From JAJYTL01 sp046705265 (GTDB taxonomy: Bacteria; Pseudomonadota; Alphaproteobacteria; Ferrovibrionales; Ferrovibrionaceae), in assembly GCA_046705265.1 (NCBI GenBank), contig JBJKQL010000042.1, forward strand, positions 1-51,728: a stretch of DNA of 51,728 nt, given 5' to 3'. The notes beneath the pieces were generated by a model. It worked only from the letters and a program-made list of their open reading frames with translations. It had not been told where the DNA came from and ran no database searches. Position 1 is the first letter of the stretch. Each line of letters opens with the position of its first letter. Position numbers and translations under genes: made by a program. Shown here one piece after another: positions 36,328 to 43,920 of the stretch.

Positions 36328-36384
36328 GGACGGCCGCACCAGGCGGCCATTGCGGCTGGCCGAGAATTCCCTATATTCGCCGCC

Positions 36385-37527
36385 ATGAAAGACGAGATGC
36401 GAATTGTGGCACCCGGCGGCCGGGTGGTGGTGGCGATGTCGGGCGGCGTCGATTCCGCTGTAGCGGCCGCGCTTATGAAGGCGCGGGGCGTCGAGGTTGT
36501 CGGCGTCACGCTGCAGCTTTACAACCATGGCGACGCCGCCGGCCGCAAGGGCACCTGTTGCGCCGGGCGCGATATCGACGATGCCCGGCGCGCTGCCGAC
36601 CGGCTCAGTATTCCGCACTACGTCTTGGATTACGAGCGCCGCTTTTCGGAGGCAGTCATCGGCGACTTTGTTGCAAATTATCGGCGTGGCGAGACGCCGA
36701 TCCCCTGCGTCCATTGTAACCAGAAGCTCAAGTTCGGTGATCTTCTCGCCACCGCGCGCGAGCTGGGTGCCGAGCGCCTCGCGACCGGCCATTACGTGCG
36801 TCGCCTCGATGGTCTCTACGGTCCCGAGCTGCATCGCGCCGCCGACCGCCGCCGCGACCAGAGCTATTTCCTGTTCTCGACCCCGCGCGAGGCCTTGGCG
36901 CGGCTGGAATTTCCTCTCGGCGGCCTGCACAAGGACGAAACGAGGAAGCTTGCGGCGAAATTCGGGCTCGCGCTGGCCGACAAGCCGGACAGTCAGGACA
37001 TCTGCTTTGTGCCGGGCGGCGATTACGTGCGCACCATCTCGCGGTTTGATCCGGTGGCCGGTGAGCCGGGCGAGATCGTCGATCTCTCGGGCCGCGTGGT
37101 TGGCCAGCATCAGGGTGTGATCGGTTATACCGTTGGACAGCGGCGTGGCCTCGGCGGCGGCGGCGCGGAGCCCCGCTATGTCATCCGTATCGACGCGGCG
37201 TCGCGCCGCGTCGTGGTGGGGCCGAAGTCGGCGCTTTTCTCGCGCTGCGTCCGGCTCCGCGACGTGAACTGGCTCGGGCGCGAAGGTGCGCCGGAACGGC
37301 CGCTCGCGGTCGAGGTGAAGCTGCGCTCGCATCAGGCTGCGGTCGCAGCCGAAGTGCGGAGCCTCGCCGGTGCTGCCGCCGAAGTGGCTCTCGCTGATCC
37401 TCAGGCCGCGGTGGCGCCGGGCCAGGCTTGTGTTTTCTATGAAGGCGAGCGGCTTCTCGGCGGCGGCTGGATCGCCAGCGCGGTTCTGGCGGCCGATCCC
37501 GTGGCGGCGCAGGCAGCCGCCGGCTGA
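36385..37527 (+). CDS. mnmA: tRNA-specific 2-thiouridylase MnmA
   Basis: A 380-residue PP-loop ATP pyrophosphatase that thiolates U34 of tRNA-Lys, -Glu and -Gln. The PP-loop is AMSGGVDSAVAA. The catalytic cysteines lie in PCVHCNQKLKFG and in DICFVPGGDYV. The HYVRR and GQRRGLG segments are conserved in the tRNA-binding core. A housekeeping gene on the same strand as flgKL, but not obviously co-transcribed with it. Confidence 0.95.
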   Translation: MKDEMRIVAPGGRVVVAMSGGVDSAVAAALMKARGVEVVGVTLQLYNHGDAAGRKGTCCAGRDIDDARRAADRLSIPHYVLDYERRFSEAVIGDFVANYRRGETPIPCVHCNQKLKFGDLLATARELGAERLATGHYVRRLDGLYGPELHRAADRRRDQSYFLFSTPREALARLEFPLGGLHKDETRKLAAKFGLALADKPDSQDICFVPGGDYVRTISRFDPVAGEPGEIVDLSGRVVGQHQGVIGYTVGQRRGLGGGGAEPRYVIRIDAASRRVVVGPKSALFSRCVRLRDVNWLGREGAPERPLAVEVKLRSHQAAVAAEVRSLAGAAAEVALADPQAAVAPGQACVFYEGERLLGGGWIASAVLAADPVAAQAAAG

Positions 37528-37616
37528 ACGGCCGTCGGCGCGGCAATCACCGTTCCGCGTGGACAAGGCGGGAAGTGGCGTTTGGGGTTTGTCTCCGATT
37601 CCGAACGGAATATGTG

Positions 37617-38351
37617 ATGCGAGTGCAATTTCTCGGATGTGGGGATGCCTTCGGGAGCGGCGGACGCTTCAATACTTGCTTCCATGTGAGCGACCGGCGC
37701 GGCGGCCTTCTCATCGATTGCGGCGCTTCTTCGATGATCGCGATGCGGAAGTTCGGCGTCGACCCGAATACCGTCCGTGCCATTCTGATCAGCCATCTTC
37801 ACGGCGACCATTTCGGTGGCGTGCCTTTTTTCATCCTCGACGGTCAGCTTGTGAGCCGTCGCACGGCGCCGCTCGTCATTGCCGGGCCGCCGGGGCTCAA
37901 GGACCGGCTGATGGCGGCAATGGAGAATTTCTTTCCCGGCTCGACCAAGGTGGAACGCCGCTTCGCGATCGATATCCGCGAGCTTGAGCCCCGGATTGCG
38001 CATGACGTCGCGGGAGTCGCGGTGACGCCCTATGTGGTCAAGCACGCCTGCGGCGCGCCGCCTTTTGCCTTGCGGTTGCGGCTGGAAGGGAAGACGCTCA
38101 GTTATTCGGGCGATACCGAATGGGTGGAAGGGCTGCGCGAGGCGGCGGCGGGCGCCGATCTCTTCATCGTGGAGGCCTATTTCCTCGACAAGCCGGTCAA
38201 ATTCCATCTCGATTTCGCGACGCTCGCGCGTCATTTGCCCGAACTCGGCACCAAGCGTGTCATTCTGACGCATATGAGCGACGACATGCTGGCGGCCGCC
38301 CGGGACACCGGATTCGAGACGGCGGAAGACGGCATGGTTATTTCTCTCTGA
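37617..38351 (+). CDS. MBL-fold metallo-hydrolase
   Basis: A 244-residue metallo-beta-lactamase-fold hydrolase. The metal site SHLHGDHFGG (HxHxDH) is intact, with further ligands likely in YSGDTEW and LTHMS. The opening FLGCGDAFGSGGRFNTC resembles the RNase Z/PhnP-like branch, but RNase Z-specific insertions are missing, so the substrate is unknown. The frame is open from 37575, but alignment with the fold places the start at 37617. It precedes tRNA-Met. Confidence 0.82.
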   Translation: MRVQFLGCGDAFGSGGRFNTCFHVSDRRGGLLIDCGASSMIAMRKFGVDPNTVRAILISHLHGDHFGGVPFFILDGQLVSRRTAPLVIAGPPGLKDRLMAAMENFFPGSTKVERRFAIDIRELEPRIAHDVAGVAVTPYVVKHACGAPPFALRLRLEGKTLSYSGDTEWVEGLREAAAGADLFIVEAYFLDKPVKFHLDFATLARHLPELGTKRVILTHMSDDMLAAARDTGFETAEDGMVISL

Positions 38352-38492
38352 CGCGAAAGGGGAGGCCAGAAACCACCCGCGGCCCGCCGTTTTTTGGCCG
38401 GGCAATTTCTGGATTTTCCGAGCTTCATCGGGCCTCTCGCCGTGCTTGCTTGACAGGAAGCGCCGCTGGCTTTTATATCCGCCCTCGCCTTC

Positions 38493-38567
38493 GGCGGGGT
38501 AGCTCAGTGGTAGAGCAGGGGAATCATAATCCCTTGGTCGGGGGTTCAAATCCCTCCCCCGCTACCA
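38493..38567 (+). tRNA. tRNA-Met (CAT)
   Basis: A complete 75-base cloverleaf. Acceptor GGCGGGG pairs with CCCCCGCT (first pair G-U). The D arm is AGCTCAGTGGTAGAGC. The anticodon loop ATCATAA has anticodon CAT. The T arm GGGGGTTCAAATCCC and encoded CCA are present. It is probably elongator Met; Ile2 (lysidine-modified CAT) is less likely. The 3' half serves as the attachment site of the adjacent element, and integration leaves the tRNA intact. Confidence 0.93.
38518..38567 (+). repeat. attL (tRNA-Met 3' half)
   Basis: The left copy of the 50-base perfect direct repeat runs from the anticodon stem (GGGGAATCATAAT) to the encoded CCA. The flanking base on each side differs from attR, which fixes the repeat limits. 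Confidence 0.92.
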
Positions 38568-38595
38568 AACAAATCAGATACTTATGGAAGAATTT

Positions 38596-38613
38596 GGGCC
38601 GCGAAAACGGCCC
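38596..38613 (+). terminator. Hairpin after tRNA-Met
   Basis: GGGCCG, six bases, CGGCCC: a compact GC stem 28 bases after the tRNA, inside the element. It may stop tRNA transcripts from entering the element. No T run follows. Confidence 0.35.
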
Positions 38614-38625
38614 CGCCAAGCGGCT

Positions 38626-38643
38626 GTCTAACGACGGTCTAAC
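38626..38643 (+). repeat. Left arm-type repeats (GTCTAAC x2)
   Basis: GTCTAAC at 38626-38632 and 38637-38643, starts 11 bases apart. The same heptamer recurs near the integrase start (51299-51343). The arrangement suits integrase or excisionase arm-binding sites of attP. The rest of 38568-38991 holds a promoter candidate and G-rich tracts, but no gene I can support. Confidence 0.6.
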
Positions 38644-38873
38644 GGGGCTTGGGGGTTGGCGCGGGTATGCTTCCGAGGGGGTCCCGAGAGTATGCCGGTG
38701 GGGGGGGGCCGGCCTTCCCGACTTGGGTTTTGAGTCGCGAGGGGGTTTGTTACTTGGCGATGGGACTCGGGGTAAGTAATTGGGGTGGGGATTTTGTGGG
38801 AAGCGACAAGTAATGGGGAAGTAACGATATGCCGCGATCTTCTAAGGCATTGATTTTGCTAGATTCTTTTTTC

Positions 38874-38902
38874 TTGCATCGGCCATCAGGCTATGCTATA
38901 AA
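38874..38902 (+). promoter_or_regulatory. Candidate promoter of the AlpA-like gene
   Basis: TTGCAT and TATAAA are separated by 17 bases, about 90 bases before the AlpA-like start, in a locally A+T-rich segment. Confidence 0.5.
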
Positions 38903-38991
38903 CGAGGAACAATAGAAAGCAATAAAAACATCGCGCCACGCGTTAGGGCCGGGCGGGAGAACCCCCAACCCAACACAGAGGACGCGAAATC

Positions 38992-39243
38992 ATGACTGAC
39001 TTTTCCCACTTACGATTCATTCCGCGAAGCGAGTTGCCCGTGTGGGGCATCAAGTGGTCGACGGTACATTTGCGCCGGTTGTCGGAGGCCGGACTGTTTC
39101 CGAAGCCCCGAGTCTTGGGGCGGCGAACGTTGGCTTGGCGTGAGTCGGATATTATTGCGTTTCTGAATGGGACGTGGAAACCCGACGCGCCCGACGCACC
39201 GAAAGGGGGCGAGGCGCTTGATATCGCGCCGGACGCGGCCTAG
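38992..39243 (+). CDS. AlpA-like helix-turn-helix regulator
   Basis: An 83-residue MerR/AlpA-type winged-helix DNA-binding protein. The core reads FIPRSELPVWGIKWSTVHLRRL, then GLFPKPRVLGRRTLAWRESDIIAFLNG, the typical AlpA ending in a Trp/Glu-containing helix. Such proteins activate integrase genes or act as excisionases in P4-like islands. A Pro/Asp-rich tail follows. It is the first gene of the element, 424 bases from attL. Confidence 0.8.
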   Translation: MTDFSHLRFIPRSELPVWGIKWSTVHLRRLSEAGLFPKPRVLGRRTLAWRESDIIAFLNGTWKPDAPDAPKGGEALDIAPDAA

Positions 39244-39315
39244 GCGACAACTGTACAAACCCACAAACTAACAAACCGTGGCAGGAAACTTTTGTCAGAG
39301 GTGAAACACTAGAGG

Positions 39316-39346
39316 AAAAAAAACCGGACGCTGAGGGGCGTCCGGT
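39316..39346 (-). terminator. Strong minus-strand intrinsic terminator
   Basis: ACCGGACGC and GCGTCCGGT (39323-39331 and 39338-39346) form a nine-pair stem with a six-base loop. On the minus strand it is followed by eight T. No minus-strand gene lies near to its right; the closest is the recombinase ending at 42255. This implies a leftward transcript, possibly antisense. Confidence 0.6.
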
Positions 39347-39484
39347 GGCGTAGGTCTGAGAAGACTTAAGGGCAGTTCCAAGAAGCAAAATAAGCGCGCT
39401 CCCAGCCTCGCGCAAGCCCCAATTGCCATCGCCGCCCCTCAGCTTGCCGGTAGAGATCGAAAACCGAGCAAGGAGGCATACATC

Positions 39485-39694
39485 ATGGCTGGAAATCCAA
39501 ACATTCGAGAATATCGACGGCAAAGAGCAAAGGCGAGGCGCCGGTGGCGCGTCACAAAGGCGCAGGCTGTCAGGCGACAGGTCGAGGACTTGTTGTCGGT
39601 GATGAACGATCCGGATTGTCCGTCGATGACTCCCGTCTGGACTGCGGAAGAAGAGAGGGTTTTGGCGCGGCTGTCGAGAAGGAGGGCGGTATGA
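39485..39694 (+). CDS. Small basic protein of unknown function
   Basis: A 69-residue, Arg-rich protein with a strong GGAGG ribosome site. The N-terminal half is highly basic (PNIREYRRQRAKARRRWRVTKAQ) and the C-terminal part is helical with an acidic EEE. This could be a small nucleic-acid-binding protein, but I do not recognise a family. It precedes an equally well-signalled gene on the same strand. Confidence 0.6.
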   Translation: MAGNPNIREYRRQRAKARRRWRVTKAQAVRRQVEDLLSVMNDPDCPSMTPVWTAEEERVLARLSRRRAV

Positions 39695-39724
39695 CGGCGC
39701 GGCTCGGAAATTGGAGGAAGTGAA

Positions 39725-40180
39725 ATGGATGAAGGGTTGGAAGGTTTGGTGGCGGCGATAAGAAACGAGAAGGTGTTCAGTTATGAGAGTCGGGAGGCGG
39801 CGGCGCGGGCCTTCGGCAAGGCGCGGGGGTGGCGCGTGACGGATAGGTGGTTTTCGTTGAGTGTGCTCGCGAGGCGGAAGGTCCACAATCCGAGGGAGGG
39901 TTGGCATCATACGCCCACTAGCGGACACTGGTCATATCGGTTGTTCGATCATGCTTATTATTTTCGAGAAGTCGGGAGGCCGGGGCGCGCCGCCGCAATT
40001 GTGAGCCATCCGTATAATTTTAGTTGCAGTCCCGGCGACGACGGTTTTTCGATGGAACAGGCTGCCGAAGCGGTCGGGCCGCAGATAAAAATCACGAATT
40101 TCGGAAGAGAGAAAAGCTGGTGGTATCCGGGGTGGTCAACGTTGTTGCTGTTTGAGCCGGTGGAAGGAGACGCGACATGA
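39725..40180 (+). CDS. Hypothetical protein upstream of the replication ATPase
   Basis: A 151-residue protein, rich in aromatic residues (many Trp, Tyr, Phe), with a GGAGGAAG ribosome site. No signal peptide or membrane segment is seen. The middle WHHTPTSGHWSYRLFDHAYYFRE and the tail KSWWYPGWSTLLLFEP are striking but do not match a family I know. It overlaps the next gene by ATGA, so it is co-translated with the replication ATPase and may assist it. Confidence 0.65.
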   Translation: MDEGLEGLVAAIRNEKVFSYESREAAARAFGKARGWRVTDRWFSLSVLARRKVHNPREGWHHTPTSGHWSYRLFDHAYYFREVGRPGRAAAIVSHPYNFSCSPGDDGFSMEQAAEAVGPQIKITNFGREKSWWYPGWSTLLLFEPVEGDAT

Positions 40181-41364
40181 AAGACAGTCTGGCGACGAGG
40201 GGGGATATTTTGGCCGAGGTCGATAAGGCGGTCGGGGGGTTGGGGCTGATTGGGGAACGACGGGCGGCGCGTCTGATTTATTTGGCCGTTACGAGTCGGT
40301 TGTTGCCGCGCATTGTGAGCGTGGCTGTGAAGGGGCCGTCGAGTAGCGGCAAGTCGGAGTTGGTGAAGACGGTGCTGAGGTTGTTTCCGCCGGGGGAATT
40401 CGTCGAGCTAACGAGTATGTCGGAGCGGGCGCTTATTTATAACGTTGAGGAGCCGCTTAAGCACCGCATGGTGGTGATTTATGAGTGGTCCGGGCTTGCA
40501 AGCGACTATGCGAGTTACTTGGTGCGAACGCTAATGAGCGAAGGTCGGATCAGATATAAGGTGACGGAGAAGGGCGCGGACGGGAAGTTTGCCGCCCGGA
40601 CGATTGAGGTTGAAGGCCCCACGGGGTTTATGGTCACGACCACGGCTGCGTCGTTGCATGCGGAAAATGAGACAAGGATTTTGTCGATTCCGGTTTCGGA
40701 TAGCGTGGAACAGACGCGGGCGGTGCTGTTGGCGCAGGCGAGGGGTGCGCAGGGAAAGGCAAAGGCACAGGTCGATTTGAAGGCGTGGCATGCGTTACAG
40801 CGGGGCTTGAGCGCTAAGGACCTAAAGGAATGTCCGGTGGTGGTGCCGTTCGCGACTAAGTTGGCGGAATTGATTCCGGTGGTGGCGCTGAGGTTGAGGC
40901 GGGATTTTCCGACCGTGTTGGCGCTGATTGAAGCACATGCGTTGTTGCATCAGGCGACGCGGGAACGCGACGAAAGCGATGGTGCGGTGGTGGCGACGGT
41001 CGCGGATTACGCGGCGGTGAGGGAGTTGGTGGGGGAGTTGGTGTCCGAGGGAGTGGACGGGACGGTTCCGAAGTCGGTGCGCGAAACTGTGGAGGCGGTC
41101 AAGAAGCTGACGGAAGAGGTCGGGGAAGCACCAAACGTGACGCAGTTGGCCGCGCGGTTGGGGATTCACAAGTCGAGCGTGTCGCGTCGGGTGGCGGCGG
41201 CGGTGGCGGGCGGGTGGTTGGTGGATGCGAGCGGCGGGCGGGCCGGGGTCGAGGCGCGCCTTGTCGCGGCGGCGGCGGTTCCGAACGGAACCGAGGTGCT
41301 GCCGCAAGCGGAGGTGCTGGCCGAGGCGGCGGAGGGCGGCGTTGCAGTGTTGCAGGGCCGATAG
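40177..41364 (+). CDS. AAA+ ATPase with winged-helix C terminus, probable replication protein
   Basis: A 395-residue P-loop ATPase. Walker A is GPSSSGKS (53-60), with a Walker-B-like strand VVIYEW near 107. A sensor/arginine segment GFMVTTTAASLHAENETRIL follows near 150. A C-terminal helix-turn-helix (PNVTQLAARLGIHKSSVSRRVAAAVAGGWL) looks DNA-binding. The set is consistent with a helicase-loader or initiator of a small mobile element, but there is no primase motif. Iteron-like repeats begin in its last codons, supporting a replication role. It is inferred, not proven. Confidence 0.65.
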   Translation: MKDSLATRGDILAEVDKAVGGLGLIGERRAARLIYLAVTSRLLPRIVSVAVKGPSSSGKSELVKTVLRLFPPGEFVELTSMSERALIYNVEEPLKHRMVVIYEWSGLASDYASYLVRTLMSEGRIRYKVTEKGADGKFAARTIEVEGPTGFMVTTTAASLHAENETRILSIPVSDSVEQTRAVLLAQARGAQGKAKAQVDLKAWHALQRGLSAKDLKECPVVVPFATKLAELIPVVALRLRRDFPTVLALIEAHALLHQATRERDESDGAVVATVADYAAVRELVGELVSEGVDGTVPKSVRETVEAVKKLTEEVGEAPNVTQLAARLGIHKSSVSRRVAAAVAGGWLVDASGGRAGVEARLVAAAAVPNGTEVLPQAEVLAEAAEGGVAVLQGR

Positions 41365-41490
41365 GGGGGATTGTGTAGTAGACCTTCCTAGAGCTTGAAA
41401 CGGCTTTTCTCCCTCGCCGGAAATGGGCGCAACACTGCAACGGTAGGCGGAAAATGTAAGGGGATCAGGGGGTTAGGGGGTGTTGCAGGG
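41340..41490. repeat. Iteron-like repeats, candidate replication origin
   Basis: CGTTGCAGTGTTGC occurs at 41340-41353 and again, inverted, at 41429-41442. TGTTGCAGGG occurs at 41348-41357 and 41481-41490. The cluster sits exactly downstream of the replication ATPase gene, in the 200-base gap before the small-terminase gene. Confidence 0.5.
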
Positions 41491-41643
41491 GCGGGGGCCG
41501 AGGGCGGGCGAGCGCAACGCGCAACGGGCCGAGGGGGGGGGCCGATGGGGCTCTTTTGAAAAAGCGGCTCTTTGCGTTTGCCGTATCAAGTAATTGATGC
41601 TATAATTCGCTTGAAACATACAAATAACGACTTTGGTCAAGAA

Positions 41644-42225
41644 ATGGCAAGAGGCGGCGCAAGACCCGGCGCGGGACGGCCAAAATCCCTATATCGGCAA
41701 GTCTTGGACTCGCCCGGCGATATTCTTCTTGTGCGTGGAAGTCAGAAACAACCACTCGACTTTTTACTTGAGGTCCTAAGAGACGTTAAGCTTGATCTGA
41801 AAACGCGACTCTTAGCTGCAATCCACGCCGCGCCGTATTGTCATCCACGATTGTCGGCCACAATTAACGCGAATATTCCGACCAACCCGAGCGGCCAGCC
41901 GGGCGAGCTTGACCGACTTTTGCGACTGTTCGGAACCGCCGAGATTCGGGCCATGCGGCCAATAATCGCCCAGACGGAAGCGACGGAGCCCCCGCCCGAC
42001 GCTGGCGAGGCGCTAGACCTAGGTTTGAATGAAAGCTCCGGCCCGGTGGTTCCTTTCGCTCCTGGGTCGTCGGAGGCGGCGGACGTTGGCGGCTCTAACG
42101 GGCCGGCCGTTGACGTCCGCCAGCCCCGCGAAGAGCGCCAGACGGCGGCCAAAAACGGGGATGCGATTTTGGGCGACTTGAATCCCGTTGCGCCGATTTC
42201 CGACAAAGAAAAGGGGGCCGAATGA
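41644..42225 (+). CDS. Probable terminase small subunit / DNA-binding protein
   Basis: A 193-residue protein starting with MARGGARPGAGRPKSL, a motif found at the N terminus of many phage small terminases and related DNA-binding proteins. A helical region follows to about residue 90, then a long, polar, probably disordered tail. The frame is open upstream to 41572. The ribosome site is weak in both cases. It is separated from the large terminase by the recombinase and small genes, which is unusual. It could instead be another regulatory DNA-binding protein. Confidence 0.5.
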   Translation: MARGGARPGAGRPKSLYRQVLDSPGDILLVRGSQKQPLDFLLEVLRDVKLDLKTRLLAAIHAAPYCHPRLSATINANIPTNPSGQPGELDRLLRLFGTAEIRAMRPIIAQTEATEPPPDAGEALDLGLNESSGPVVPFAPGSSEAADVGGSNGPAVDVRQPREERQTAAKNGDAILGDLNPVAPISDKEKGAE

Positions 42226-42254
42226 TGGCCCCCAGAGTCGTGACGTTGGGTTGT

Positions 42255-42848
42255 CTAGCGGATGCGCAAACTTGCGAGGCGCTTTGGGGCAATCTCTGTG
42301 TAGTGCGCCGTGTGGCGGATGTCCCGGTGACCAAGGAAGTCCTGAATAAGGCGCGTGTCGGTTCCGTCGTTCGCCAAGGCATAGCCGGCCGCGTGGCGAA
42401 GCATGTGGGGATGGATAGGCGAGTCGAGGTCCAGCTTCGCCAGCTTGCCCGCCTCGCGAACGATGTATTGGACGGCGTCGGCCGACAGCGGCCCGCCGCG
42501 CTCAGTCTCGAACACAAACGGCCCGGACGCGGTTTTGCGCAACAGGCGCAGGTCGCGAAGTTCGTCGCGGTCGAATGTGTGCGTCGAGTCTTTCGAGCCC
42601 TTCAGGCGCATGATGTGGACCGTGCCGGCGTCCAGGTCCAGGTTCGCCCACCGCAAGTTAGTTGCCTCGCTGACGCGAAGCCCGTGACGGTAGATAAGGC
42701 GAACGAGAACCTTGTCGCGGAACGGGTAGCGACCGCGCTTGCCGGCGGCGGCGATCAGGCGGTTGGCTTCGTCGGGCCGAAGATAGAGGCGCTTCCTCGG
42801 GGTTTGGGGAACTTTCGGCTTTACGTCGGCTGTGGGGGTGGTTGTCAT
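42255..42848 (-). CDS. Compact tyrosine recombinase (XerD/FimB-like)
   Basis: A 197-residue protein consisting almost only of a tyrosine-recombinase catalytic domain. Arg58 (HGLRVSEATNLRW), the HxxR pair His148/Arg151 (HPHMLRH), His174 (LGHRDI) and the nucleophile Tyr183 (HYTEIAP) are all present. The usual N-terminal core-binding domain is missing, as in FimB-type invertases. It points opposite to its neighbours and converges with the small-terminase gene. A promoter with inverted repeats lies in front. The frame is open to 42965, but the ATG at 42848 lies downstream of that promoter. Confidence 0.82.
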   Translation of the reverse strand: MTTTPTADVKPKVPQTPRKRLYLRPDEANRLIAAAGKRGRYPFRDKVLVRLIYRHGLRVSEATNLRWANLDLDAGTVHIMRLKGSKDSTHTFDRDELRDLRLLRKTASGPFVFETERGGPLSADAVQYIVREAGKLAKLDLDSPIHPHMLRHAAGYALANDGTDTRLIQDFLGHRDIRHTAHYTEIAPKRLASLRIR

Positions 42849-42926
42849 GGGCTTGATCCTCGCGGAAATGCTCGACTGGCGAGCGGTGACTTTCGGTAAT
42901 ATGGTCATAAAGCCGAAAGTTGTCAA
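42810..42926 (-). promoter_or_regulatory. Recombinase promoter with repeated ACTTTCGG elements
   Basis: On the minus strand TTGACA (42921-42926) and CATATT (42898-42903) are separated by 17 bases. ACTTTCGG occurs at 42811-42818 and 42889-42896, and inverted at 42913-42920. The outer pair extends to a perfect 14-base inverted repeat, AACTTTCGGCTTTA, at 42810-42823 and 42908-42921. The copies overlap the promoter and the first codons. Confidence 0.55.
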
Positions 42927-42957
42927 GAGCGGTTTAGCGACATAGAAGGAAATTTGT

Positions 42958-43617
42958 ATGCTCAATATTGAGAACGGTTCGCAAGAAACCCAGCCGCCAG
43001 AGCCCGCCCAAAGCGCCGCGCCGGCAAACGGTACTCTTATAGATGCCGGGCCGAGGCGGGCCCCTGGCCCGCCGGAAACCAGCCCCGGCGGCGCGATTCA
43101 GATGCCCTCTCGGGCCGATGCCTCGGCGGCGCTGGCGAAGAAGCTGCCGATCCGAGCGAGCGCCATGACGATCTATCGCGTTGCCCGCGCGTCGCTCAAA
43201 GCTGGGGCGAGACTTCTCGACCTGGAGCTTCAAGAGACGCAACGGCGGTCGGTCGAGTTGTTGCGGGACGGCTACCAGGGTGGCCGGAACCACTCGGCGG
43301 ATAAAGTCGGGGCCGCTTTGGTCTGGTTGCGGTTCGAGGCGAAGTGTCGGGACGCGGCTTGGCTAGCGAGCCTGGAACACCGAGCGCGGGTTGGCGAGAT
43401 AGGTCCCCAACCGCCGAACGCCAAAGCTCCCGACGCGGTTCCGAAGGTGGCCGTTCAAGTCGTCGCTAGTCTCGCAAGTAAAGGCGTCATGTTGTCGGTT
43501 GTTGACGGCAATATAGTCGCGACAATGCCACGTCTGATTGGCGAAGTAGATCGGCGAATAGTCGCCGACAATAGGTTAGCAATCCTTCAGTTGTTGTCGG
43601 AAAGGGTTACGTTATGA
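42958..43617 (+). CDS. Unknown protein with TubC-like docking domain at the C terminus
   Basis: A 219-residue protein with an AGAAGGA ribosome site. The first 60 residues are Pro/Ala/Gly-rich and probably disordered. A helical middle follows (about 65-145). The C-terminal ~50 residues, VVASLASKGVMLSVVDGNIVAT through ILQLL, resemble the TubC N-terminal docking domain (helix, GVxL, DG turn, helix). Such domains mediate protein contacts and also occur singly in mobile elements. The partner is unknown. It is divergent from the recombinase and overlaps the next gene by ATGA. Confidence 0.6.
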   Translation: MLNIENGSQETQPPEPAQSAAPANGTLIDAGPRRAPGPPETSPGGAIQMPSRADASAALAKKLPIRASAMTIYRVARASLKAGARLLDLELQETQRRSVELLRDGYQGGRNHSADKVGAALVWLRFEAKCRDAAWLASLEHRARVGEIGPQPPNAKAPDAVPKVAVQVVASLASKGVMLSVVDGNIVATMPRLIGEVDRRIVADNRLAILQLLSERVTL

Positions 43618-43844
43618 CGGTCAATACCTTGAGAATTGTGGAACAAGCCTATGTCGAGGCAACGAGAAGCGCCGAACGCGAGCGGCGGTCTGCTACTGTG
43701 GCGTTAGTTGCGGCGAAATTCCAGGACCGAGACGCGCGAGATATGAGTCGTCGCGACTACAACGTGATGAAAAGCGGCTTCTTGTCTGCGCTTGTAGGCG
43801 GTAGCGGCGGGATTCGCCGTCCGAAAACGGGGGGTAGGGTTTAG
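43614..43844 (+). CDS. Small hypothetical protein
   Basis: A 76-residue, Arg-rich, largely helical protein translated from an ATGA overlap with the TubC-like gene. No known motif. Tight coupling suggests the two work together or form a complex, which is inference. Confidence 0.55.
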   Translation: MTVNTLRIVEQAYVEATRSAERERRSATVALVAAKFQDRDARDMSRRDYNVMKSGFLSALVGGSGGIRRPKTGGRV

Positions 43845-43920
43845 TGTCGGCAACTGGCGGTTGAACGTTGTTAGCCCCACCACGCCCAAATCAAAAAAAA
43901 TCAACTTAGGGACCAAAGAC

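Noticed and set aside
39152..39928. Minus-strand frame of 258 residues on the element
   Set aside because: It runs opposite three better-supported genes with good ribosome sites and has no coherent protein pattern.
42810..42921. A proven invertible promoter switch
   Set aside because: The inverted 14-mers exist, but inversion would disrupt the recombinase's own start and there is no direct evidence of alternative orientation. I keep it as a possibility only.
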